Source of the DNA: DASSBG01 sp964583865
GTDB taxonomy: Bacteria; Pseudomonadota; Gammaproteobacteria; Xanthomonadales; Rhodanobacteraceae
Assembly: GCA_964583865.1 (NCBI GenBank)
Contig: CAZOXZ010000060.1
Coordinates: forward strand, 1-14,484
DNA length: 14,484 nucleotides
Direction: 5' to 3'
Part shown: positions 1 to 7,063 of the stretch, piece after piece
Position numbering within the stretch: position 1 is the stretch's first letter
Layout: each line of letters opens with the position of its first letter
Made by a program: the position numbers and the translations under genes
The notes under the pieces: generated by a model
The model's database searches: none
What the model was told of the DNA's origin: nothing
The model's input: the letters and a program-made list of their open reading frames with translations, nothing else

Positions 1-1202
1 TGTTCAAGCAGATCCTGATGATGGCCGGCTTCGACCGCTACTACCAGATCGCGCGTTGCTTCCGCGACGAGGACCTGCGCGCCGACCGCCAGCCCGAGTT
101 CACCCAGCTGGACCTGGAATGTGCGTTTGTCGACGAGGTGGATGTCCAGGCGCTGGCCGAGGCGATGCTGGTCGAGGTGTTTCGCGAGGTGCTGGATGTG
201 GACCTGCCGCAGCCGTTTCCGCGCATGGGCTGGCACGAGGCCATGCGCCGTTTCGGCTCGGACAAGCCGGACCTGCGCATCGACCTGGAGCTGGTGGACA
301 TCGCCGAGGCCGTCAAGGGCCTGGAATTCAAGGTATTCTCCGGGCCGGCCAATGATGCGCAGGGCCGCGTGGCGGCACTGCGCGTGCCGGGTGCGGCCGG
401 CTTGTCGCGCAAGCAGCTCGATGAGCTGGCCGAGCACGCCGGCAAATACGGCGCCAAGGGCCTGGCCTGGATGAAGGTCAACAGCATGGCCGATGGCTTG
501 GAGGGCGTGAAGTCACCGGTGGCACGTTTTCTCGATGATGCCGCGCTGTCTGCCATTGTCGAGGCAAGCGGAGCCGGCGACGGCGACCTGCTGCTGTTCG
601 GCGCCGGGCCATGGCAGACGGTCAGCGAATTCATGGGCGCGGTGCGCCTGCGCGTGGCCGCCGACCAAGGCCTGGTTGGCGATGGCTGGAAGCCGTTGTG
701 GGTCACCGATTTTCCCATGTTCGAGTACGACGAGGAAGCCGGCCGGCTGGTGGCGCTGCACCATCCCTTCACGGCGCCGGCGGTGGACGACATCGAGGCA
801 CTGAAAGCCGACCCGCGTGCCGCGCTCAGCCGGGGCTACGACATGGTTTTGAACGGCAACGAGATTGGCGGCGGCTCCATCCGCATCCATCGCAGCGACA
901 TGCAGAGCGCGGTGTTCGAATTGCTGGGCATCAATGAGGCCGAGGCCGAGGCCAAGTTCGGCTTTCTGCTCAAGGCCTTGACCATGGGTGCGCCGCCGCA
1001 CGGCGGCATCGCTTTTGGCATCGACCGCATCGCGGCGTTGATGGCCGGCACCGACTCCATCCGCGATGTCATCGCCTTCCCCAAGACCACCAGCGCCCAG
1101 GACCTGATGACCGGCGCGCCGTCAGCCGTCGGCGATGACCAGCTCGCGGAGCTGCATCTGGCCGTGCGGCAGGACAGCGCGAATCAGGACGGTCGCGGGT
1201 AG
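1..1202 (+). CDS. aspS: Aspartyl-tRNA synthetase, C-terminal part (5' truncated by window edge)
   Basis: Class II aminoacyl-tRNA synthetase that charges tRNA-Asp (or tRNA-Asp/Asn) with aspartate in the cytosol. The reading frame is already open at base 3 and runs to TAG at 1200-1202, so roughly the first third of a ~590-residue protein, including the anticodon-binding OB fold, lies outside the window. The visible part begins in class II motif 2 (FRDEDLRADRQPEFTQLD, bases about 60-112). It continues through the GAD insertion domain typical of bacterial AspRS (around bases 330-650) and ends with motif 3 (GGIAFGIDRIAALMAGTDS), followed by RDVIAFPKTTSAQDLMTGAPS. The catalytic part looks intact. 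The N-terminal residues that separate discriminating from non-discriminating enzymes are not visible. The 3' end overlaps the convergent SDR gene by 19 nt. Confidence 0.97.
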   Translation, partial: FKQILMMAGFDRYYQIARCFRDEDLRADRQPEFTQLDLECAFVDEVDVQALAEAMLVEVFREVLDVDLPQPFPRMGWHEAMRRFGSDKPDLRIDLELVDIAEAVKGLEFKVFSGPANDAQGRVAALRVPGAAGLSRKQLDELAEHAGKYGAKGLAWMKVNSMADGLEGVKSPVARFLDDAALSAIVEASGAGDGDLLLFGAGPWQTVSEFMGAVRLRVAADQGLVGDGWKPLWVTDFPMFEYDEEAGRLVALHHPFTAPAVDDIEALKADPRAALSRGYDMVLNGNEIGGGSIRIHRSDMQSAVFELLGINEAEAEAKFGFLLKALTMGAPPHGGIAFGIDRIAALMAGTDSIRDVIAFPKTTSAQDLMTGAPSAVGDDQLAELHLAVRQDSANQDGRG

Positions 1203-1876
1203 ACGCGCGTCTCGAAGATGCGTCCGGCACGGCTGCGGCCGGCCAGGTAGAGCATGGTCGAGGCCAGTTCGTCCGGGTCGATCCAGTCGGCCGGGTCGGC
1301 ATCGGGCATGGCCGCGCGATTGCCCGGCGTGTCGATGGCGGCCATGGGGTAGATCACGCTGACATCCACGCCTTGCGGGGCGACCTCGTGACGCACGGAT
1401 TTCAGCCAGGTCACCAGCGCGGCCTTGGATGCGGCGTAGGCGCCGACCTGGGCGCCGCCATCGAACACGGCACCGGCGCCCACGCCGAGAATAAAGCCCT
1501 GCTGGCGTTGCAGCATCCCCGGCAGCACGGCGCGGGTGGCATTGAAGGCGCTGCGGAAGTTGATGGACAATTGGCCTTCCAGGGTGTCCGGCGTGGTGTC
1601 GACGGCGCTGGCCATGCCAAAACCCCCGGCGATGTTGAACAGGCAGTCGACCTGTCCCAGCGCGGCAGCCGCCTCGTCGATGGCTTGCCGTGCCTGTTGT
1701 TCATCGGCGAGGTCGGCGCGCACGACGGAGACGGCGCCAAGGTCCGCCACGCGAGCCACGTCGGCCTCGCTGAAGGCCACCAGGCCCAGTTTCCAGCCGT
1801 CCTTCAGGCAGGCATCGATGAGGTGCCCGGCGAGTGCGCCGCCGGCGCCAGTGATGATTGTTGTGCGGGATGTCAT
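1184..1876 (-). CDS. Short-chain dehydrogenase/reductase, quinoid dihydropteridine reductase-like
   Basis: A 230-residue cytosolic Rossmann-fold oxidoreductase. The nucleotide-binding turn is TGAGGALAG (residues 9-17), followed by NIAGG (81-85) and the active-site YAASK (Y147, K151). The Ser normally 13 residues before the Tyr is Ala134. The block GAGAVFDGGAQVGAY and the later IDTPGNRAAMPDADPADW resemble, as I recall it, mammalian dihydropteridine reductase (GAKAALDGTPGMIGY, LDTPMNRKSMPEADFSSW), which also lacks this Ser. An NAD(P)H-dependent pterin or quinonoid reductase is therefore a better guess than a FabG-type enzyme, but the substrate is inferred. The start at 1876 is chosen because AAGGAG lies six bases upstream and the Rossmann fold begins just after it; the open frame further upstream has no family similarity. 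It is divergent from the ATL gene. Confidence 0.88.
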   Translation of the reverse strand: MTSRTTIITGAGGALAGHLIDACLKDGWKLGLVAFSEADVARVADLGAVSVVRADLADEQQARQAIDEAAAALGQVDCLFNIAGGFGMASAVDTTPDTLEGQLSINFRSAFNATRAVLPGMLQRQQGFILGVGAGAVFDGGAQVGAYAASKAALVTWLKSVRHEVAPQGVDVSVIYPMAAIDTPGNRAAMPDADPADWIDPDELASTMLYLAGRSRAGRIFETRVYPRPS

Positions 1877-1881
1877 GAGTA

Positions 1882-1887
1882 CTCCTT
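1882..1887 (-). promoter_or_regulatory. Ribosome binding site of the SDR gene
   Basis: On the minus strand this reads AAGGAG, five bases before the ATG at 1876. It decides the start against the in-frame ATG at 1990. Confidence 0.7.
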
Positions 1888-1906
1888 GGTTTTCAGTTGG
1901 CTCACG

Positions 1907-1931
1907 ATCCCGACTGCCTGAGCGTCGGGAT
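1907..1931. repeat. Perfect 8-bp inverted repeat in the divergent SDR/ATL spacer
   Basis: The sequence is ATCCCGAC (1907-1914), nine bases, then GTCGGGAT (1924-1931). It lies between the divergent starts at 1876 and 1965, about where a -35 element for the ATL gene would fall. It could be an operator for a dimeric regulator or a hairpin in a transcript. No regulator gene is adjacent. The perfect arms are seen; the role is inferred. Confidence 0.5.
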
Positions 1932-1952
1932 TCGGTGCCGTTCGTGCAATGG

Positions 1953-1958
1953 TACCCT
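1953..1958 (+). promoter_or_regulatory. Candidate -10 element (TACCCT) for the ATL gene
   Basis: TACCCT ends six bases before the ATG at 1965, which would place the transcription start at or next to the start codon. No Shine-Dalgarno sequence precedes that ATG, so a leaderless mRNA is possible. The -35 region (around TTCGGT, 1931-1936) is poor, so this remains tentative. Confidence 0.3.
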
Positions 1959-1964
1959 GTGCCC

Positions 1965-2321
1965 ATGCAGGCCGACACCGTATCGGGCAACTACGCGAGC
2001 ATTTACCGGGCCGTGGCGGCAATACCGCCCGGCCACGTGGCCAGCTATGGCGAAATTGCGGCACGCGCCGGTTTGCCGGGGCGGGCGCGTCTGGTCGGAC
2101 GCGCCTTGCGCGAGACACCCGACGGCATGGGGTTGCCCTGGCATCGCGTGCTGCGTGCCGACGGACGCATCGCACTGCTGGCGTCCAGCGACGGTTGGCA
2201 CGAGCAACAACGGCGCCTGCGCGCCGAAGGCGTGGCAGTGCAGGATGGGCGGGTGCCCATGAGGCGGTTTGGTTTGCAACATGATATGGATCGGGAACTG
2301 TGGGGTGAGCCGGGTAGCTGA
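1965..2321 (+). CDS. Alkyltransferase-like protein (ATL, MGMT-fold DNA-damage sensor)
   Basis: A 118-residue protein with the C-terminal DNA-binding fold of O6-alkylguanine-DNA alkyltransferases. Recognisable blocks are VASYGEIAARAGLPGRARLVGRAL (residues 25-48; helix-turn-helix with Arg46 as the likely arginine finger) and LPWHRVLRADGRIALL (57-72). The acceptor Cys of the PCHRV motif is Trp59, as in Atl1 and E. coli YbaZ. The protein should therefore bind and flip O6-alkylguanine without repairing it; in known family members this flags the lesion for nucleotide excision repair. The ATG at 1965 matches the usual start just before the first helix and has no clear ribosome binding site. The kinase gene begins 39 nt downstream on the same strand, so co-transcription is possible. 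Family call is firm. Confidence 0.93.
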   Translation: MQADTVSGNYASIYRAVAAIPPGHVASYGEIAARAGLPGRARLVGRALRETPDGMGLPWHRVLRADGRIALLASSDGWHEQQRRLRAEGVAVQDGRVPMRRFGLQHDMDRELWGEPGS

Positions 2322-2360
2322 CGGCGGTTTTGGCTCGATTCTTGCAAGGAGAAAGGCGAC

Positions 2361-4769
2361 ATGAGCGAACACGACGATCCATCCGGCCGCGAAACCGTCG
2401 CCTTGCGTGCTCCGGCAGCGCACGATGGCGCCGGGCTGAGGCCTGGAACCCGCATCGACAACTACCGTATCCGCTCCCTGCTTGGTGCCGGCGGCATGGG
2501 CCAGGTGTACCTGGCCGACCAGCTCGAGCCGGTGCAACGCGAGGTTGCGCTGAAACTCTTGCCGGAACAGGTCGTCGACCCGATGACTCGCGCCCTGTTC
2601 GAGCTGGAGAGGCAATCGCTGGCGCAAATGCAGCACCCGGCCATCGCCCGCATTTACGACGCCGGGACCAGCGATGACGGCCGCGCGTGGATTGCCATGG
2701 AGCTGGTGGATGGCCAGCCGATCACGACATGGTGCGCCGAAAACGACTTGCCGCTGGCGCAGCGTCTGCAACTGTTCCAGCGGGTTTGCATGGGCGTGCA
2801 ACATGCCCACCAAAAAGGCGTGATCCACCGCGACCTGAAGCCGGACAACGTGCTGGTGCGTGAGCTTGATGGTGCGCCGCGGCCGACCATCATCGACTTC
2901 GGCATTGCCGTGGCCAGTGATACTGGTGCCAGTGGCCACGAGCGCGCCGGGACGCGGGCGTACATGAGCCCGGAACAGGCCGCCGGCAACCTGCGCGATC
3001 TGGATACGCGCAGCGACGTCTATGCCCTGGGCGTGATGCTGTTCGAGCTGCTGGTTGGTGATGACGCCGTGCGGCTCACGACCCAGCTGTATGAATCCAA
3101 CGGTGACGTTTACCAGACCTTGCTGGCGGCAAGTGACCAGTCCGCGGCGGACAAGCAGCCGGTGGACAGCGGCAACGAGGCACGGAAGCTGTTTTTGACC
3201 AGAGCACGGACCCTGCCGGCCGAGTTGCGCGCCATCCTGCGCAAGGCGCTGTCGCCTGAACGTGATGACCGCTACGATTCCGCTGCCGCACTGGCCGAAG
3301 ACCTCGGCCGGTACCTGGAACGTCGTCCGGTCATGGCAATGGGCTCTTCCAGTGCGTATCAGGCACGCAAGTTCCTCTCGCGTCATCGCTGGGGCTTGAT
3401 AGCCGCGGTACTGGTGTTCGCGGCACTGGCCACTGGCCTGGGCTTTGCCTTGCATGGCATGCAGCGTGCACAGGTCCAGGCCACGCGCGCCCAGCATGTC
3501 TCGCAGTTTGTCAGCGCCATTCTCACCGGCGTGGACCCCAATGTTGCCGAGGGCGAGGACACGACCTTGCTGCGCAAGGTCCTGGACAAGGCGGCCAAGC
3601 GCGCCGGGACCGAGCTGGCAGGCCAGCCCGAGGTGCGCGCTTCGATCGAACACACCATGGCCGCAGCCTATGGCGCGCTGGGATTGTACGATGTTGCCGC
3701 GCAGCATAACCACAAGGCCGTGGTTGCGGCGCGCCAGGCCGGGTTGCCGGCGCTGGAGCAAGCCAAGTTGATGGCTGGCATGTGGGCCCAGCGCAGCGAG
3801 GCTGGCGTCTCCGGCGAGGAGCTTCTTGAAGGAGCCGAGGCGACCGAGGCGCTTCTGGCCAAGGTGCCGCGCGATTCTGTTGGCAGGCTGCGGGTGGAGC
3901 ACGATATCGCCCTGCTGTTGTACCGTGCCGGCGAGCTTGAGCCGGCCCTGGCCCGGCTGAAGACCTTGTTGCCACGGGTGCGACGGCTGGCTCCGGATGG
4001 CAAGTTGCTTTCGGAGGCACTTTCGATGCTTGCTGCCACCTATTCCGACCTGGGCGAGCACGGCAAGGCCGAGCGTCTGTATCGCGAGCTGCTGCAGCAG
4101 CATGTGCTGGAGCTGGGCGAGATGAACACCATCACGTTGGGCGAGGCTCTCAATCTGAGCACGGTCATATTGCGACAGGATCGCTTTGCGGATGCGGAGA
4201 AGTTGTTGCGTCATTATTTGCCGCTGGCAACCAAGCGCCTGGGGCCCGACCATCCGCAGACCATGATTTTCTACGCCAACCTGGGCAGTGCCATTCGCCA
4301 GCAGGGCAACAACGAGGAGGCACGGCCTTACTACCGGCGCACCTACGAATGGGCCAGGGACCGCTTCGGTCCGGGCCATTTGCGCACGACACTTGCCACC
4401 GCCAACATGGCGTTCTTGCTGCGCGACATCGGAGAATTGCAGGAGGCGGAAACGTATGCGCGTCGCGCAGTGGAGCACGTGGACAAAGCGATGGGCGAAG
4501 GCAATGGCTATCGCGGCACGGTTGTGGACTTGCTGGGCACGATCCTCTTTCGCCAGGGAGACTATCCCGGTGCTCAGGTCGCGTTTGACCGGGCCTGGAA
4601 GATCTACAACACCTCGAGCGGTTATGGTCCGGACCATCCGCTTGCGCAGGAGACGGCCAGGCGCCAGGTCGCCTTGTACCAGGCCTGGCACCAGCCGGAC
4701 AAAGTGGCCTTGTGGCAGTCACGCATCGCAACGCCGGCGGATACAGTTGCCGGTGAGGAGGAGAAGTGA
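2361..4769 (+). CDS. Membrane Ser/Thr protein kinase with C-terminal TPR domain
   Basis: An 802-residue PknB-type kinase. After a ~30-residue leader comes the kinase domain (about 35-320): glycine loop GAGGMGQV (42-49), VALK with Lys65, helix-C Glu83, HRDLKPDN (156-163), DFG (179-181), SPE in place of APE (203-205) and SDVYALGV (218-225). All catalytic residues are present, so it should be active. One transmembrane helix (about 344-365) follows, preceded by basic residues, leaving the kinase in the cytoplasm. The remaining ~430 residues are helical TPR repeats, best seen as LGEHGKAERLYRELL and RLGPDHPQTMIFYANLGSAI, and would lie in the periplasm, probably as a protein or ligand sensor. AAGGAG sits nine bases before the ATG. 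Such kinases often sit beside ECF sigma genes; here the nearest sigma gene is over 7 kb away. Confidence 0.95.
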   Translation: MSEHDDPSGRETVALRAPAAHDGAGLRPGTRIDNYRIRSLLGAGGMGQVYLADQLEPVQREVALKLLPEQVVDPMTRALFELERQSLAQMQHPAIARIYDAGTSDDGRAWIAMELVDGQPITTWCAENDLPLAQRLQLFQRVCMGVQHAHQKGVIHRDLKPDNVLVRELDGAPRPTIIDFGIAVASDTGASGHERAGTRAYMSPEQAAGNLRDLDTRSDVYALGVMLFELLVGDDAVRLTTQLYESNGDVYQTLLAASDQSAADKQPVDSGNEARKLFLTRARTLPAELRAILRKALSPERDDRYDSAAALAEDLGRYLERRPVMAMGSSSAYQARKFLSRHRWGLIAAVLVFAALATGLGFALHGMQRAQVQATRAQHVSQFVSAILTGVDPNVAEGEDTTLLRKVLDKAAKRAGTELAGQPEVRASIEHTMAAAYGALGLYDVAAQHNHKAVVAARQAGLPALEQAKLMAGMWAQRSEAGVSGEELLEGAEATEALLAKVPRDSVGRLRVEHDIALLLYRAGELEPALARLKTLLPRVRRLAPDGKLLSEALSMLAATYSDLGEHGKAERLYRELLQQHVLELGEMNTITLGEALNLSTVILRQDRFADAEKLLRHYLPLATKRLGPDHPQTMIFYANLGSAIRQQGNNEEARPYYRRTYEWARDRFGPGHLRTTLATANMAFLLRDIGELQEAETYARRAVEHVDKAMGEGNGYRGTVVDLLGTILFRQGDYPGAQVAFDRAWKIYNTSSGYGPDHPLAQETARRQVALYQAWHQPDKVALWQSRIATPADTVAGEEEK

Positions 4770-4793
4770 AGTGCACCCGACCCCGTCTTGTCG

Positions 4794-4821
4794 CCCGTGC
4801 GTGCCGGATTCGCACGGGTTT
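4794..4821 (+). terminator. GC-rich hairpin after the kinase gene, candidate terminator
   Basis: CCCGTGCG (4794-4801) and CGCACGGG (4811-4818) form a perfect 8-bp stem around a 9-base loop, 24 bases after the kinase stop codon. Only three T residues follow, so it may be a weak intrinsic terminator or a 3'-end stabiliser. Confidence 0.5.
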
Positions 4822-4845
4822 CCGGTTGCTGGCTTGAAGGGATTG

Positions 4846-4932
4846 ATGGCGGGCGCAACAATGGCGGCCACGCGTTCCCGAAGGGGGCAACATGAACGAA
4901 CTTGCCGCAACCGCAACGAGCTGTCCTCATGA
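4846..4932 (+). CDS. Possible 28-codon small ORF coupled to the TMEM43-family gene
   Basis: The ATG at 4846 is preceded by AAGGGA (4838-4843) and opens a short Arg-rich frame whose TGA overlaps the next gene's start as ATGA (4929-4932). The following gene has no good ribosome binding site of its own, so translation through this ORF could feed it. A second candidate, 15 codons from the ATG at 4892 to the TGA at 4937-4939, has the stronger AAGGGGG just upstream and also spans that start. I recognise neither peptide. Either could be chance. Confidence 0.25.
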   Translation: MAGATMAATRSRRGQHERTCRNRNELSS

Positions 4933-5957
4933 GCGCTGACGACGGTGGCCTGTGGTGGCCCGGTATTGTCGGCGGCGCCATTCTGATTGTGCTCGGCGTG
5001 GTGATGGTTTTGGGTGGCGAGCTGGATCGTGTCACGGCGGTGCACGCCTTGAACGCATCGGGTGGAGCGGTGGTCGAGGTGACCCGATCCGAGTGGCAAG
5101 GCCTCAATGGCCGCCTGGTGTGGGTGCAGGGCACACCCGTGACCGATCGTCCGGCCGTTGATCGCCAATTTGGGGTGTCGGTGGCAACACCCACCCTGAA
5201 GCGTGTCGTCGAGATGCAGCAGTGGAAGGAACTGGATGACGGTGGCGGCGCCGTGAGTTACGTGCGGCGCTGGTACGACCATCCCATCGATTCGAGCAGT
5301 TTCAAGCAGCCCGAGCGGCATCAAAATCCGCGGTTTCCGTTTCCCGGCAAGGTTTTTCACGGCGGCACTGTGACCCTGGATGGCCTGGCACTCGGCCAGG
5401 GCATCCGTGATGCCCTGCCGGGCAGCCAGCTGGTGGCACCCGACTTTTCCACCATGCCGGCCAATCTGGCCGCCAGTTTCCGGCTCAGCGACGGGGTGTT
5501 GTGGTCCAGCCGCCATCCGCGCTCTCCGGTCATCGGGGATCTTCGCATCAGTTGGCTGGAAACGCCCATGCAGTCCGTATCGATTGTGGCGCGGGTGGAC
5601 AACAACGTCCTGCACGCCTCACCGGACTTGCCATCACCGGGTTACTTGATTGTTCTGGGTGACGTGCCACCGGAATTGATGCTGTTCGGTCGGCCGGAAA
5701 TTCCGCGGTTGACGTGGCTTTGGCGCATACTCGGCTTGGCGTGTGCCATCGGCGGGATCTGGCTGGTCTGGGCTGCGCGTCTGCGGCGCAAACCGGATCC
5801 GTGGCGGACCGCGCCCGTGGCCATTGTGCCGATTGCGGTCATTGCCGGCGGTTTCTGGGTTACGACCAGCTGGTTGGCCATGGGCATATGGTGGCTGCTG
5901 GCCATTGTTGCCGCGGCCGCCATGGTGTGGCATTCGCGTTATCGCAAACTGGTTTGA
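4929..5957 (+). CDS. TMEM43 (DUF1625) family membrane protein
   Basis: A 342-residue membrane protein with one N-terminal transmembrane helix (about 8-30), a large soluble region, and three helices near the C-terminus (about 262-282, 296-313, 317-337). This is the topology of the TMEM43/LUMA family. Family-typical sequence includes ALNASGGAVVEV after the first helix and VATPTLKRVVEMQQWKE (the conserved 'R-x-VEM-x-QW' block). The biochemical role in bacteria is unknown; the eukaryotic homologue is an ER/inner nuclear membrane protein. The ATG at 4929 is chosen because it leads directly into the first helix; an alternative TTG lies 27 bases upstream. It sits 13 nt from the MAPEG gene, suggesting one transcript. 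Confidence 0.85.
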   Translation: MSADDGGLWWPGIVGGAILIVLGVVMVLGGELDRVTAVHALNASGGAVVEVTRSEWQGLNGRLVWVQGTPVTDRPAVDRQFGVSVATPTLKRVVEMQQWKELDDGGGAVSYVRRWYDHPIDSSSFKQPERHQNPRFPFPGKVFHGGTVTLDGLALGQGIRDALPGSQLVAPDFSTMPANLAASFRLSDGVLWSSRHPRSPVIGDLRISWLETPMQSVSIVARVDNNVLHASPDLPSPGYLIVLGDVPPELMLFGRPEIPRLTWLWRILGLACAIGGIWLVWAARLRRKPDPWRTAPVAIVPIAVIAGGFWVTTSWLAMGIWWLLAIVAAAAMVWHSRYRKLV

Positions 5958-5970
5958 GGGCAGGCGGACA

Positions 5971-6363
5971 ATGTTGATTACGGGTTTGTATGCGGCGTTG
6001 CTGGCCTTGCTGGCATTGGCTCTGGCCGCGAACGTGGTACGGGCGCGCTACCGCAGCGGCGTCGCCTTCGGCGACGGCGATGATCTGCACTTGCAGAAAT
6101 GCCAGCGCGTGCATGGCAATTTCCTTGAATACGTGCCATTGGCGTTGCTGATGCTGTTGGTGCTGGAGTTGAGTGGAATGCCGGGGTGGCAGATTCACCT
6201 GTATGGCGTGGTTCTCGTGGTCGCGCGCCTGTTGCACGCCTGGGGCCTGGGCCACAGCACGGGGACCTCGTTTGGCCGTTTCACCGGTACGGCGTTGACT
6301 TGGTTGGTGATGCTCGCCATGAGTTGCGTGCTTCTGGGAGGCTGGCTGATGACGGCCATTTGA
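5971..6363 (+). CDS. MAPEG family integral membrane protein
   Basis: A 130-residue protein with four predicted transmembrane helices (about 3-22, 52-69, 75-92, 107-127). The MAPEG signature is the QRVHGNFLEYVPLALL block (45-60: Arg46, His48, Asn50, Glu53) after the first cytoplasmic loop, with ARLLHAWG (85-92) in the third helix. MAPEG proteins are homotrimers that bind glutathione and act in conjugation or eicosanoid chemistry. The bacterial members of this short type are mostly uncharacterised, so substrate and activity are unknown. It begins 13 nt after the TMEM43-family gene and is convergent with the Nudix gene, with only 28 nt between stop codons. Confidence 0.92.
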   Translation: MLITGLYAALLALLALALAANVVRARYRSGVAFGDGDDLHLQKCQRVHGNFLEYVPLALLMLLVLELSGMPGWQIHLYGVVLVVARLLHAWGLGHSTGTSFGRFTGTALTWLVMLAMSCVLLGGWLMTAI

Positions 6364-6391
6364 TCCGGATTGCGGGCTGCTTTCCTGCCGA

Positions 6392-6937
6392 TCACAGCAA
6401 GTCAATGTTGTAAGGGCCGGGGTGCTGCAGCAACCACAGCCCGGTCATCAGTTTGGGATCGACCGAGTCGCCCTGGCGCGCGCGTTGCTGCAACCAGCCG
6501 GGAACGTCAGCCAGAGGCACTTCGTGCACGGTGATGTCTTCGCTGTCGTCACCGCCGCCAGGTCCCACGCGGCGCAGGCCGAAGGCACGCACGAAATGCA
6601 CCATTTCAGTGCTCATGCCGGAGGACGTGGGGCCTGAATGCAGCAGTTCGATGCGCTGGCAGTCGTAGCCGGTTTCTTCGACCAGTTCACGGCGGGCAGC
6701 GGTCGTCAGGCTTTCATCGCGGCTGTCGGCCAGATCGCCGACCAGCCCGGCCGGCAACTCGATCGTGCGTTGCCCGATGGCAACACGCGGCTGCTCGACC
6801 AGCAGCAGCTTCTCTGCCGGAGTCAGTGCGATGATCGCCACAGCGCCACGAGGGTTGACACGCTCGACGAATTCCCAGCGGCCGCGCTGGCGCAGGGCAA
6901 GCCACTTGCCCTGGTGCAGTGTCCGGGTGTCTTCCAT
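6392..6937 (-). CDS. Nudix hydrolase, ADP-ribose/ADP-sugar diphosphatase-like
   Basis: A 181-residue cytosolic hydrolase. ELPAGLVGD (60-68) leads into the Nudix box, whose metal-binding core ESLTTAARRELVEETGY (75-91) has Glu75, Arg83, Glu84, Glu87 and Glu88 at canonical spacing. The first Gly is two residues further from Glu75 than in the consensus, as in several relatives with PAGLVGD. The downstream SSGMSTE (105-111) corresponds to the SPG-x-S-x-E region of ADP-ribose pyrophosphatases, but the diagnostic Pro is Ser106. The fold and chemistry (cleavage of a nucleoside diphosphate linked to another moiety) are well supported; the substrate is not. It is divergent from the propeller gene. The ATG at 6937 has no strong ribosome binding site. 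Confidence 0.93.
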   Translation of the reverse strand: MEDTRTLHQGKWLALRQRGRWEFVERVNPRGAVAIIALTPAEKLLLVEQPRVAIGQRTIELPAGLVGDLADSRDESLTTAARRELVEETGYDCQRIELLHSGPTSSGMSTEMVHFVRAFGLRRVGPGGGDDSEDITVHEVPLADVPGWLQQRARQGDSVDPKLMTGLWLLQHPGPYNIDLL

Positions 6938-7017
6938 GGGGTTGTCCGATCGTCAATGGTGGTTGCATCGTAGCGCGTGGTGGTCGGATCCGGGCACGAC
7001 GTGGAACCGCGAGCCGT

Positions 7018-7023
7018 TACAAT
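7018..7023 (+). promoter_or_regulatory. Candidate -10 element for the beta-propeller gene
   Basis: TACAAT lies 40 bases before the ATG at 7064 in the spacer shared with the Nudix gene. No good -35 hexamer is seen at the proper distance. Confidence 0.3.
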
Positions 7024-7063
7024 GGTCTACTGTTCCGGATTTATTTTCCCTGAAGGTATTCTC

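Noticed and set aside
41..793. 250-codon minus-strand frame inside aspS
   Set aside because: Ser/Arg-rich shadow of conserved AspRS sequence.
1902..4691. 929-codon open frame on the minus strand across the ATL and kinase genes
   Set aside because: It is an antisense shadow of two well-supported plus-strand genes. Its translation is low-complexity (rich in Arg, Gln, His) with no domain, as expected in GC-rich DNA.
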